A program made the position numbers and the translations under genes. A stretch of DNA of 35,626 bases from an uncultured Flavobacteriales bacterium (GTDB lineage: Bacteria > Bacteroidota > Bacteroidia > Flavobacteriales_D > Crocinitomicaceae): assembly GCA_905478665.1 (NCBI GenBank), contig CAJQJL010000005.1, forward strand, positions 1-35,626, in the 5' to 3' direction. Numbering within the stretch: the stretch's first letter is position 1; each line of letters starts with the position of its first letter. The notes beneath the pieces were generated by a model. The model was given only the letters and a program-made list of their open reading frames with translations. It was not told where the DNA came from and searched no databases. Below, piece after piece: positions 1 to 8,800 of the stretch.

Positions 1-414
1 CTGATCATCATGTTACACGTGAAGGCGGGAAACAACTTTTACTTTATGCATAAAAATAAGTGGAGCGGTGGACTACAGGTCAACTGGGCAAAAATAAGCG
101 TGTCGTTACCACCGAATCTAAATCATATAGCACCATTGCATGTGGGAATGAGTAATCTCTTTAAGCTTTCGGACAAACTTGGATTGGAATTTAATGCCAC
201 AGGAGGTTTTGTAACGGAGTTCGAAATTGGGTCTACTAATCATGTGGATGTACGCTATGGCTTTGGGGGTAGCTCTGAACTCAAGTTGAGATTTAAAAAA
301 ATGACTGTGGGCCTTGAGTACGGATACTACCGCATTTTATGGGAGGAGAGCAACTTCAAAAATGATAATCAACGCTTGCACATGCCTGGAGTAGTTGTTG
401 GTCTGGTGTTTTAA
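1..414 (+). CDS. Outer-membrane beta-barrel protein, C-terminal part (5' truncated)
   Basis: The reading frame is open to the left window edge, so this is the C-terminal part of a longer protein; the ATG at position 10 is probably not the true start. The 130-odd visible residues alternate polar and hydrophobic positions in short strands (for example LKLRFKKMTVGLEYGYYRI) and end in VVVGLVF, with hydrophobic terminal residues as expected for the last strand of an outer-membrane barrel. No catalytic motif is seen. The next gene converges on it from the opposite strand. Family not identified; the barrel assignment rests on the strand pattern only. Confidence 0.6.
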   Translation: MIIMLHVKAGNNFYFMHKNKWSGGLQVNWAKISVSLPPNLNHIAPLHVGMSNLFKLSDKLGLEFNATGGFVTEFEIGSTNHVDVRYGFGGSSELKLRFKKMTVGLEYGYYRILWEESNFKNDNQRLHMPGVVVGLVF

Positions 415-699
415 AATTATTTGTTTTTTTCATGACGGATTAAGATTCTCTTTTGATCGAATGATTGGGGGGAATTTTTATTTCCTTTCTTCCCGGCATT
501 TTCGTTTGGTATTCGAATGCTACACACTCTCTTATTGCTAAAAAAGAAAGGGGAAATCTAGAACCTTTACGAGGTGGTTGCTACGCATCATATGCATGTC
601 ATTGCTTCATGCGTTGACTTCGTCCGCACTTCTCGCATGCCAGCACATTACCACTTGCAAAGATTCGGGGTGTGACGAGATCAGGTTGATTTCTTACGA
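415..699. other. Convergent intergenic region, nothing recognised
   Basis: This is the spacer between two converging genes. I see no convincing ORF, RNA gene or strong hairpin with a T-tract. Short C/G-containing stretches around 590-670 differ in texture from the A/T-rich rest and might be a decayed repeat, but I could not match them to another copy in the window. Confidence 0.4.
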
Positions 700-1047
700 T
701 CAATCCTTCAATAATTTGATCCTAGGAAAGATAATGTAATCGATTTCAGGAGCGTATTGCATGATTACCGTTGTATCTTTCAACACAGTTTTGCGAACTT
801 TTAGGCGCCCTTTGACCTGTACGCGCTTGCCGTAATATTTCTCGCCCCATTCGGATTTTTTATCCAAGGTGTAAATTTCACCATTCTCTGTTTCTACCAG
901 CGCTCCAGCTTTTCCATCCCATGCTACTCCTGTAGCTTTCACGCGCCCTTCTTTCGTAATAGTGGTGGTGTAGGTGTCATATTCGTATACATTTACACGA
1001 TTGCAAGCAGACATGAATACGGTTAGGAGGAGGAAGATTGGTTTCAT
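700..1047 (-). CDS. Small putative lipoprotein, OB-fold-like
   Basis: The 115-residue protein starts with a short hydrophobic segment ending in FMSAC, a lipobox-like site, so Cys15 is probably lipidated and the protein membrane-anchored. The mature part is a run of short beta strands with a KRVQVKGRL segment, which resembles small OB-fold proteins, but no family can be named. It follows the TonB-C gene upstream by 18 bp and is the last gene of a four-gene minus-strand run (3025 to 700). Function unknown. Confidence 0.65.
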   Translation of the reverse strand: MKPIFLLLTVFMSACNRVNVYEYDTYTTTITKEGRVKATGVAWDGKAGALVETENGEIYTLDKKSEWGEKYYGKRVQVKGRLKVRKTVLKDTTVIMQYAPEIDYIIFPRIKLLKD

Positions 1048-1065
1048 TGGGGTGAAGCTTTAAAT

Positions 1066-1806
1066 TCAATTCAAGGTGAAATTGATTGGCAGATGACAAA
1101 CAGAACGTACTTTATTGGCTCCGCAGGTGGCTGGCTCCCAATTTTGCATTATTCGAACTAACCGAATGGCTTCGGCATCCAGAAAGGGCGAACTGCCTTT
1201 TACAACCTTTACATGGGTAATTGTTCCATCTACTTCAACTATATAACTCACAAACACCCGTCCCTGCTCATTCATATGGATACTCTCCTGCGGGTACATT
1301 ACGTTGTTCGCAATAAATCTTTGCATTTCCGCTGCTCCTCCATTGTAGGAGGCATCTCCAAAATCATCAAATGAACATCCGCAAATCATATCTCCTGAGT
1401 TTTGGTCAAGCGCCAAGGGACCTGAGTTATCATCTCCGTATTTTTCATCTTCTTCTGCAATCCATTGCTGGTGGACTTTCTCTGAAGGGTAGAGGTAGAA
1501 TGTCTCTAACTTATCTTTGTTGTTCTGTTGAGAATAATCAAAGGTTTTTGATAAATAATATCCGCTCTTGTCACTGATTGTTACTTCGAAATAGTTCCCC
1601 TTGACCTCTATCAACTTCAACTTTCCTTTATCGTCGCTTGCCGCTTGCCACACCTTCTTGGTTTTAGTATTTGTAAAAGTCAGTGATATAGACGCCACAC
1701 GATTTTTTGTGTAAACATCTTCAATGTCTATAGTGATATCAAAGGTTTTTCCTGCAAAACTAGACAGCGAACTGATGAGAAAGATAGATAGTATAAGGTT
1801 TTTCAT
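1066..1806 (-). CDS. TonB C-terminal domain protein (energy transducer-like), copy 1
   Basis: Secreted or periplasmic protein with a TonB C-terminal domain. The start is placed at the second Met (MKNLILSIFLISSLSSFA), six codons inside the longest frame, because that gives a clean signal peptide. After it comes a beta-rich domain of about 90 residues like carboxypeptidase-regulatory or Cna-B modules, then a spacer. The TonB-C region begins at GGAAEMQRFIANNVMYP, continues with NEQGRVFVSYIVEVDGTI and ends in LPINFTLN. The YP..... GRV.V...V..DG pattern is typical of Bacteroidetes TonB-C proteins, many of which lack the N-terminal TM anchor of classical TonB, as here. It is a clear paralogue of the gene at 2282-3025. 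Partner receptor unknown. Confidence 0.85.
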   Translation of the reverse strand: MKNLILSIFLISSLSSFAGKTFDITIDIEDVYTKNRVASISLTFTNTKTKKVWQAASDDKGKLKLIEVKGNYFEVTISDKSGYYLSKTFDYSQQNNKDKLETFYLYPSEKVHQQWIAEEDEKYGDDNSGPLALDQNSGDMICGCSFDDFGDASYNGGAAEMQRFIANNVMYPQESIHMNEQGRVFVSYIVEVDGTITHVKVVKGSSPFLDAEAIRLVRIMQNWEPATCGANKVRSVCHLPINFTLN

Positions 1807-1841
1807 TCTACGGACGTTTACCACAAAATTGGCGATTTAAT

Positions 1842-2273
1842 TCAACTATTTGTTGAGTCGACGAAAGGATTAAATTCATGGTCGCATTCTTTGCACCGAT
1901 ACACGCGCTTTCGATAAAGGGGCAATACCCCAAATAAAAGGGAGGTCAGTGCGGCCATAACGCTTCCTGTGTCCTTCATGGAATTGAAATCGGCGTACAA
2001 TCGCGTGGATTCACATTGCGGACATTTGATCTCGTTCCCTTTCTTATCGAGGTAGGGTTTGTGATTGTACGTGTCAATGATTTCCACTGCTTTTTCTACA
2101 TCCTCTTCTCGTACTTGCAAACGTACTCCGCCAATGGCATTGCTAAACAAGGGGTTGATGTCAACAGTGTGTTCGTCTTGAATGAAACTGTCGATGCCTT
2201 CTGACTCGAGGTAATTTTGCAGGAGGTGTGCGTCGATGGAAGTGTTTAGGCGCTGGACTGTGATGAGTTTCAT
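1842..2273 (-). CDS. DUF2007 domain protein with C-terminal zinc ribbon
   Basis: The N-terminal 70 residues (MKLITVQRLNTSIDAHLLQN, then LESEGIDSF and GGVRLQVREEDVEKAVEII) match the DUF2007 'putative signal transducing protein' pattern, a small ferredoxin-like fold of unknown role. The C-terminal half has two CxxC pairs (KCPQCES near residue 83 and YRCKECDHEFNPF near 128), so a zinc ribbon is likely, with a short hydrophobic stretch between the pairs. It lies between the two TonB-C paralogues, 8 bp after the upstream one, so it is probably co-transcribed with them. No function can be assigned. Confidence 0.8.
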   Translation of the reverse strand: MKLITVQRLNTSIDAHLLQNYLESEGIDSFIQDEHTVDINPLFSNAIGGVRLQVREEDVEKAVEIIDTYNHKPYLDKKGNEIKCPQCESTRLYADFNSMKDTGSVMAALTSLLFGVLPLYRKRVYRCKECDHEFNPFVDSTNS

Positions 2274-2281
2274 GGGGGGGG

Positions 2282-3025
2282 TTAGTTTAGGGTAAAACTA
2301 ATCGGTAACCTTCCCTTTGTTCTAACAGGCTCCCCGCTACATGATCCGAAGATCCACTTAGGCATTCTATACAAAAGTCGCACAGCCTCATAATCCAGTG
2401 TATCAGAGACACCCCGCTCTACTTTGACATGCGAGATAGTACCGTCCATTTCAATAATAAAACTCAAGTATACTCTTCCCTGTTCATTCATTTCAATAGC
2501 TTCATGCGGATATTCAACATTCCCTGCAATGTATTGCTGCATTGCGGCTACACCACCACTGAATTCTGGATCATCGAATCTTTCACAGTCTCCATCAAAT
2601 ACTGTGATATCAACTCCGTTCGTTCGGTTTCGTTCGTCAATTTCCCGATCTATTTCCCTAAATTCAGCGAATAATACTGAATAGTCGGGCAAGCGCCTTA
2701 ATGAGATCTTCACATGGATCTTTCCTTTTCTTAACTCGGCTTTGGCTAAATATCTATTTGTATTTCGATAGACGCCACTTGTGTCTTCAACCGCAATGCG
2801 TATGTCCTTCCGTGACCCTTCCCATTGATGTATTGATCTTCCATTTGCATCTGTAAAACAAACTGCTTTCTGAGTAGTATGACCGCTAACTACAAGACGA
2901 ATTCCTTGCACTGGGTTTCCACTTTCTTTATCAATAACGCTAATTTGTAATTCATGAATTTTCGCTGCATGGACATTCCCAACACCCCACATGGACATCA
3001 TAATAAATACAAATAGTCGTTTCAT
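2282..3025 (-). CDS. TonB C-terminal domain protein (energy transducer-like), copy 2
   Basis: This 247-residue protein has an N-terminal signal peptide (MKRLFVFIMMSMWGVGNVHA), a beta-rich middle domain that starts with KIHELQISVIDKESGNPV, in the style of carboxypeptidase regulatory-like domains, and a C-terminal TonB-C region from GGVAAMQQYIAGNVEYP to LPISFTLN. The TonB-C part is strikingly similar to the gene at 1066 (shared blocks MNEQGRV, DGTI.HVKV), while the middle domains differ more. It is the first gene of the minus-strand run; a promoter-like box lies 35 bp upstream. A role in outer-membrane energy coupling is inferred from the domain alone. Confidence 0.85.
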   Translation of the reverse strand: MKRLFVFIMMSMWGVGNVHAAKIHELQISVIDKESGNPVQGIRLVVSGHTTQKAVCFTDANGRSIHQWEGSRKDIRIAVEDTSGVYRNTNRYLAKAELRKGKIHVKISLRRLPDYSVLFAEFREIDREIDERNRTNGVDITVFDGDCERFDDPEFSGGVAAMQQYIAGNVEYPHEAIEMNEQGRVYLSFIIEMDGTISHVKVERGVSDTLDYEAVRLLYRMPKWIFGSCSGEPVRTKGRLPISFTLN

Positions 3026-3059
3026 AGAATTGAAATTAAAGCATGTTAATTGTTGGGAT

Positions 3060-3067
3060 TAAAGATA
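3060..3067 (-). promoter_or_regulatory. Candidate Bacteroidetes -7 box (TATCTTTA)
   Basis: On the minus strand TATCTTTA lies 35 bp before the copy-2 TonB-C start codon and differs from the Bacteroidetes -7 consensus TAnnTTTG at one position. No clear -33 TTTG is present at the usual spacing, so this is a weak call. Confidence 0.35.
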
Positions 3068-3168
3068 CCAAAATATGAATCCATATTCGAAAGGAGGCGA
3101 GAGAACCCGTTTCCAAAAAGTTTGCAAAGGTTCGTGTTGAGGGGGGGTAAAAGGGTAAGGGTAAGGGT

Positions 3169-4230
3169 CTATTTTTTAGGAGTTAGTTGGGGCATGGGCT
3201 CGGATTCGGAGAAAGGAACAATTTTTAAGCGCATGCGTCCTTTATTCTTAAAATGACGTGATATTTCATGTGTTTTTTCTGTGAAATCATTGGTACCGTC
3301 TTCCCGCTGGTAGTAGAATATTTTGACGTCTTGCAGGTTCGGGGATTCGAAAATCTGGCTAAACATGGTGCGGTCGGAAAGACCTAGTGAATGGCCGAAA
3401 ACACAGACCTCAAATTTCCTCGAGTCAACAATATTCATGAGTTTTCGATAAGCGCTATTCTTGAAGTAGCCAAAAGATTTGATATGTCTAAAATAATTGT
3501 TATCGTTTATTTTCTCAATGTCCTGATAATGCTCATCCAATTCATCACCGAACCCAAAGATGATCGTATCGGAATCCATGCTACACCCATGCACTTGTAT
3601 CTGACCTATTGACAAGGTCATCATTTCTTTTAGATACATTGTAATGACACCCGTATAATTGAAATTCACGATTGTAACTCTTCCAATTTCGTTACCCAAT
3701 GGCACTTTAGCCGCAGTTAAATTCTTCTGAAAAATGGATTTATATTTTGACACTAGCACCGCTTTATCTTTTAGGTTAAATGCTGCTTCCTGTTTAGAGA
3801 GATAGGCGACCAGCTTCTTTTTAAGAAAGTCAAAATCCGAATTCAGTTTTTTTAAATTGTCATGATCCTGAATAGGACGTTTCAGTTCCTCGATCAAAGC
3901 GGTGTAATAAGTGCTTTCTATGTCAACCCATCGTTGTTCCGAGAGTACGTGATATAAATCACGGAAGAAAGGCGAATGCCATTTGACTATATCACACGAA
4001 TTTCTTACAATTTGACGCAGGTTATCCGATGAATTATCCAGCTCCATAGAAGCTGATATGACACCAGGCTGAACTAAACTCCGTATTTCCCATAGCTGAT
4101 CAATATGACGCATCTTTTGGTCAACTATTCTCAAACATTCAATAATGAAATCGCGCATAAAATCCTCATAACTAGTCTTCAACCCATGCGCTAAATCAAA
4201 GCCGTTTCCTATAATGATGAGTCGGTTCAC
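3169..4230 (-). CDS. abiH: AbiH family abortive infection protein
   Basis: This 353-residue protein matches the AbiH family (phage abortive infection, described from Lactococcus). The N-terminus reads NRLIIIGNGFDLAHGLKTSY, the family's GNGFDxAH signature; further conserved blocks are VNFNYTG near residue 190, QVHG near 212 and FGHSLGLSD near 280. Length fits the family. The start codon is GTG at 4230, and it overlaps the stop of the SHOCT gene as GTGA, so the two are translationally coupled. It is the last gene of the defence island. AbiH's biochemical action is not established; a role in phage-triggered growth arrest is inferred from the family. Confidence 0.9.
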   Translation of the reverse strand: MNRLIIIGNGFDLAHGLKTSYEDFMRDFIIECLRIVDQKMRHIDQLWEIRSLVQPGVISASMELDNSSDNLRQIVRNSCDIVKWHSPFFRDLYHVLSEQRWVDIESTYYTALIEELKRPIQDHDNLKKLNSDFDFLKKKLVAYLSKQEAAFNLKDKAVLVSKYKSIFQKNLTAAKVPLGNEIGRVTIVNFNYTGVITMYLKEMMTLSIGQIQVHGCSMDSDTIIFGFGDELDEHYQDIEKINDNNYFRHIKSFGYFKNSAYRKLMNIVDSRKFEVCVFGHSLGLSDRTMFSQIFESPNLQDVKIFYYQREDGTNDFTEKTHEISRHFKNKGRMRLKIVPFSESEPMPQLTPKK

Positions 4231-4508
4231 AACAACTTCGCTTTCTGCGCATTGAATTCTTCTTGCGTAAGCGCTCCTGATTCACGGAGTTTGTTTAGTT
4301 TTTCAAGTTGATCTAACACTTTCGTTGTGTCAGGTTCCTCGCTTTTTTGCTCGCTATTCGATTTGGTAATTACAGAGTCGAGCGCTTCTGCCTTGCCTTT
4401 GTGTTTGGCGCGGGAATTTACGAGAACAAGAATTAAAACGATAGGAAGGGCAACGAGACACAGTAGTACCATTACTTGCCATGGGCCAAATACTCCGAGA
4501 ATATACAT
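4227..4508 (-). CDS. SHOCT domain membrane protein
   Basis: The 93-residue protein has one N-terminal membrane segment (about residues 9-30, VMVLLCLVALPIVLILVLV), a charged linker and a C-terminal SHOCT domain (LEKLNKLRESGALTQEEF near residues 68-85, ending AQKAKLL). SHOCT domains are short helical oligomerisation modules usually at protein termini. Its stop overlaps the GTG start of abiH by 4 nt, so its product is coupled to AbiH. Paired direct repeats lie 70-110 bp upstream (4579-4617). A role as membrane tether or regulator of AbiH is inference. Confidence 0.8.
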   Translation of the reverse strand: MYILGVFGPWQVMVLLCLVALPIVLILVLVNSRAKHKGKAEALDSVITKSNSEQKSEEPDTTKVLDQLEKLNKLRESGALTQEEFNAQKAKLL

Positions 4509-4565
4509 GATTTTAGATTTTCTAATAGACTACTAGGATAGGGAAAAGAAGGGAGAGATGGAAGG

Positions 4566-4841
4566 TTAAGGTGAAAAACAGGTATTTGTACGGGGTTTGG
4601 GATGGATTTGTACCTGATTTTGAGCAAAGTTTTCAATTGTATCCAAATTTTTATCCAGCTCATTCTTCTCATCTTTTCGAGCTGAAGTAACGGTTATCAA
4701 TCTGTTTTCTATAGGTTCACCTATTTTCTCTTGAGATTCCTTAATTCCCTTTTTAAAATACCATGCTAGGAAATCCTCATACCTCGTTGGTAACCTATGC
4801 GCTACATCAAAGCCATTTCCTATGATGATGACGCGATTCAT
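4566..4841 (-). pseudogene. Truncated AbiH-like fragment
   Basis: The N-terminus NRVIIIGNGFDVAHRLPTRY is an AbiH signature, but the frame stops after 91 residues, where AbiH proteins are about 350 long. The last 17 or so residues (after ENFAQNQ) are read from what looks like the control region of the SHOCT gene, so homologous sequence ends near 4625. It differs from the complete AbiH downstream at many residues, so it is the remnant of a different AbiH allele and not a fresh duplication. Its ATG overlaps the DUF4268 stop (ATGA). It could still make a short peptide; I regard it as a broken gene. Confidence 0.75.
4579..4617. promoter_or_regulatory. Paired 22-bp-spaced direct repeat upstream of SHOCT-abiH
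   Basis: On the plus strand ATTTGTAC occurs at 4584-4591 and again at 4606-4613, exactly 22 bp apart. The first is part of CAGGTATTTGTACGG, close to the AGGTATTTATACGG motif found upstream of genes between 19.6 and 28.9 kb. It sits 70-110 bp before the SHOCT start codon, inside the end of the AbiH fragment. Orientation relative to the gene is opposite to the other copies. Direct repeats two helical turns apart are typical of dimeric regulators such as LytTR proteins; the regulator itself is not in the window. Confidence 0.5.
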
Positions 4842-5767
4842 TTTATTTTAGAAATATATGGTTTCGTAGCTTTCTCCAATCGCACCATTGCATCAATCGC
4901 TTCTCCCGCAATTTTGCTCCACTCTCCTTCCGGATTTCGATACCCTCCATTCTTGAATACGTCACGAACAATACACACTCGGTATCCATCGGCATCATTC
5001 CATTCAAGCTCTTTTCCATAAGCGCTCTCTATTTCCTGGTGATGAACATATAAATCATTAAATACGCTCAAATTGTATTCCTCTTGTTCTTTGCCAAAGT
5101 CTATTCGAAGCTCAGATCGGATTCCGTCTTTGGTAATCCAAAATGAATAGCAAAAACCTTTGTTCACAAACTTTCCAATCCATACATCTTTCGTTGGAGA
5201 TATGGTATTGAACAATGGTAAAGTACCTTTTGCCTGCTCTAGGAATTTGGTCCAGAAAGCCAATCGTAGTCGGTGTCGTTCAGAATCTTCCTTTTTTATT
5301 TTACCAACGCTCCTTGCTTCTTCACTTGGTCCGACAATTTTCGTAATTAACGGTGCAGGATTTGAATCACCAATTTGGATGGCTTCAATCTTTAACAACC
5401 AGAAATCACAACCGGAGAATGATTCGTTTAGGTTGGAGATTGCCTTTACATGCTCGGGGCGTGGTTCCTTTACGATCCAGATGGCCTTTTTGGCATCGAA
5501 AGCTGAGAGGTAGGTAATGATCTTCCCTAAATGATCATGATCGCTTTTCTCCAGTTGATTCTCAATAACTACTACATCACCTGATTCATCATCTGCTTTA
5601 ATGTCTACGTTAAAGTTTCCTGTTGATTGCTCACGCTCTGGATTGGATAATTGAAAACCCACGACTTCTGTTAAAACGTCAATGTTTTCTTCTAACCATA
5701 CTGTGAAGTCGTGTGCTTCGTGTTTCCATACTTTGCGGAGTGGAACGCGTTTTATTCTGTCTATCAT
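4838..5767 (-). CDS. DUF4268 protein with PD-(D/E)XK-like nuclease core
   Basis: The 309-residue protein resembles DUF4268 proteins commonly found beside restriction systems. The N-terminal half has a nuclease-like core: FNVDIKA (Asp55), then VVVIENQLEKSDHDHLGKI around residues 65-83, a D...ExQ arrangement in which Gln replaces the usual Lys. The C-terminal half (from about residue 165, LRLAFWTKFLEQA, to EWSKIAGEAIDAMVRLE) is the DUF4268 region. It follows hsdR by 81 bp and its stop overlaps the AbiH fragment by 4 nt. It could be an accessory nuclease of the restriction locus or an independent defence gene. Catalysis is inferred from the motif only. Confidence 0.75.
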   Translation of the reverse strand: MIDRIKRVPLRKVWKHEAHDFTVWLEENIDVLTEVVGFQLSNPEREQSTGNFNVDIKADDESGDVVVIENQLEKSDHDHLGKIITYLSAFDAKKAIWIVKEPRPEHVKAISNLNESFSGCDFWLLKIEAIQIGDSNPAPLITKIVGPSEEARSVGKIKKEDSERHRLRLAFWTKFLEQAKGTLPLFNTISPTKDVWIGKFVNKGFCYSFWITKDGIRSELRIDFGKEQEEYNLSVFNDLYVHHQEIESAYGKELEWNDADGYRVCIVRDVFKNGGYRNPEGEWSKIAGEAIDAMVRLEKATKPYISKIK

Positions 5768-5848
5768 TCTAATTTTACTTTATGGCCTTATTTAACCTGT
5801 CTTCATGATGAGAAGCCAATGGATCACTTTCTAAAAACTGTAGATATT

Positions 5849-8800
5849 TTACCCCACCAAAGGCCAATCTTTAAATTGCCCCTCAGCTTGTTCTACAACC
5901 TCTTTCAGAATCTTATCCAACTCTGAAAATGGAACTTTCCCTTTTAATTCTTTCTTCACTGCTAAACGAATGGCAGCCTTGGCATCCTCTTTCTTCGTCC
6001 AGTCGATTTGTAAGTTCTTTTTTACGCTATCTACAACCTTATGCACTAAATCCTGAATAGGTCCTTTTTGATTGATCAATTCTCCCTTGGACATCAACAA
6101 ATCATAGAACGCTAATTCTTCTTCTGTGAGACCCAGTTCTTTCAATCGTTTGTCTTCGTTACGGAATTCGTTGGCGATGTCTAACAAGTGCTTAATCGCA
6201 GCGATGGAGTCCAAACTGTTCTTGTGGTAGTTGCTCAAAACACGGTCTAGCTCTTCCTTTAAAGTCGTTGCTTTGAAAATGTTTTTCATGGAGCGAACTT
6301 TCAATTCATCATTGATGATGCGACGCAACAACTCCACCTTAATATTTTCAGATCCTTTTTCCTTTACCATCGCTTGGAATTGGTCATCAACAATGGAAAT
6401 ATCAATTTTGTCGAGATCATACATCTTTGCGAGATCAACAACGCTGTTTGCTTCTAGAGATTTGCTAATTAAATCTTTAATCACATCTGCTTTTTGTCGT
6501 CCTGCACCAGGTGGATATTTGATTTTACGAACTGTTTGACGAATCCGTTGTATGACTCCAACATCTTCTTGAATTTCCCAAATCTCAGGACTCGATTTCG
6601 TCATGGCAACCAAATCGGCAAGTTTCATTTCTTCTTTAAGGAATAGTTCTGTCACCTCATCGGATTTCAACAAATCGTTCACCAATCCATTCGACCAAAG
6701 CAATTTACCCCCTGCTGAAAGCGCGTTGAGTTCATCCAATTCAAAGCCTCCCATTAATGATTTTACGGTTGCCAATTGCTCAAGACACAATTCAACCGCT
6801 TCATCTTGATCAAAAGTAGGTTTTCCTTCTCCTCCTCCTGTGGTGTACTTCTTTGTTGCTTCCGCTAAGAAACCTGAGATGCCAATAAAATCGACAACAA
6901 GACCTGATGGTTTTCCTTCAAATACTCTGTTCACACGTGCAATTGCTTGCATCAAGTTGTGTCCTTTCATTACTTTATCGATGTACATGGTATGCACACA
7001 TGGCGCATCAAATCCTGTCAACCACATATCGCGCACAATCACAATCTTTAACGGATCTTCTGGCGTACGGAACCGTTTCTTGATTCCTTCCATACTTTCC
7101 TTGGTGCGAATGTGCGGATTCCATTCAATAGGATCTTTTGAAATATTCCCCGTCATGATTACCGCCACTTCTGGACAACCTTCCAAGGCCGTAAGCGCAT
7201 CATAGATTTTTACACAATTGCGTCGACTCATGCCAACAACCATTGCTTTACCTTCAAGCGATTCACAACGATTGGTAAAGTGCGTCAAAATTTCCTTTGC
7301 CACTCGATCTACTCTGTCTTTTGATCCAGCAGCATCTTCTATCGCCGCCCAAACAATTTTGTTTTCATTTTCATCTCCTTCAGCAACTTCTTCCAGCTCT
7401 TCTGTAAATTCTGTCTTAATATTTAAGGGGATCATCTTTGGCTCGTAGTAAATGGGAACTGTTGCTCCATCTTCTACGGCTTGTTTAATGTCGTATGCAT
7501 GAATTGTAGGTCCGAACACCATTTCAGTGTCTGAATCTTTGCTATCTACTGGAGTTCCTGTAAACCCTAAAAAGGAAGCGTTTGGTAATGCACGGCGAAT
7601 GTTTTGCGCATAGCCACCGTCTTTAAATCCGTATTGTGTTCTGTGTGCTTCATCTGCTAGAACAATCACATTTGTACGTTCTGAAAGGATCGGGTGGACT
7701 GTTTCGTCTGTTATGGAGTCATCTGTCCTCCCCCCTGCCCCCTCCAAAGGGGGAGCCGTTCTAGTCTCCTCATCGTCAATCGAAGTTGGTTCGAGTTTCC
7801 CCCTTTGGAGGGGGATTAAGGGGGAGGATTTCTTTAATCTAAACTTCTCAATCGTAGTAAAAACAACACCTCCACCATCTGAACTCAATAATTCTCTCAA
7901 ACCATCTGTAGATGTTGCATGGTGTACATCGCCTACTAAATCTTTGCACAAAACAAAGCTTTCGTACAATTGCTGATCGAGGTCATTGCGGTCTACTTGA
8001 ATGACAATTGTAGGATTGCGCATTTCTGGTAACTGGCGTAAAATTCCTGTTAAGATGGCCATGGAAATACTTTTCCCAGAACCTTGCGTGTGCCAAATAA
8101 CCCCAAGGCGACCATCGCCATTTGGTTTGATGTTTTCTACAGAACTTTTAACCGCGGCTAAAATGCCCCAATATTGGTGGTATTTTGCTCCTTTCTTGAT
8201 GAGCATGCCGTTGTGGTCTTCGTGGAAAATGTAATTCTTTATGTAATTGAGCAATGTTGCTTTTGGGAATAGACCACGAATCATGGTTTCCAATTGCAAA
8301 TCGTCGTTTTGTTCGATATCGTCTCCTGCTATACTCTTCCATGGGGCAAACCATTTGAGGGAGGAGCTGTACATTCCGTGCAAGGCTTCTTGTCCGTCTG
8401 AAACAACTGTTACAGCATTGTAATCGAACAATTGTGGAATGTCTTGAATGTAATGTTTTATTTGATTGTGTGCTTCTGCTACCCCTGTTTCGCGATCAAA
8501 CATGTTCTTGAATTCAAACACGATTAAAGGCAAACCGTTAACGTAAACCAATAAATCTGCACGGCGTTTGTTTTTACCAATAATGGTGACCTCATCTGAA
8601 CAGACAAAAGTGTTCTTCTCTGGCTCAGCATAATTGATTGGGTAAATGTGTTTTGCGTGCTCTTTTCCGTTGGCGTCTTTCCATGAAACATCTATTCCGT
8701 TGGAGAGCTTTAAATGAAATTCTCGGTTGCGGTAATCTAGGTCTAATGACGTTTGTTGTGTGAAAGTGGCTACGGCTTCATTTACTGCTGTTTCTGGAAG

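Noticed and set aside
1806..1824. First Met as start of TonB-C copy 1
   Set aside because: The six extra residues (MVNVRR) precede a complete signal peptide beginning MKNLILS; the inner start is more plausible.
3050..3256. Plus-strand ORF of 68 residues
   Set aside because: It is Arg/Lys/Gly-rich from a G-rich spacer, overlaps the abiH 3' end and shows no protein-like pattern.
4566..4841. AbiH fragment as a recent duplicate of the complete abiH
   Set aside because: The shared N-terminal region differs at many residues and the following sequence is unrelated, so it is a separate allele.
7713..7976. Plus-strand 87-residue ORF over the hsdR repeat pair
   Set aside because: It lies opposite conserved HsdR helicase sequence and arises because the palindromes lack stops on both strands.
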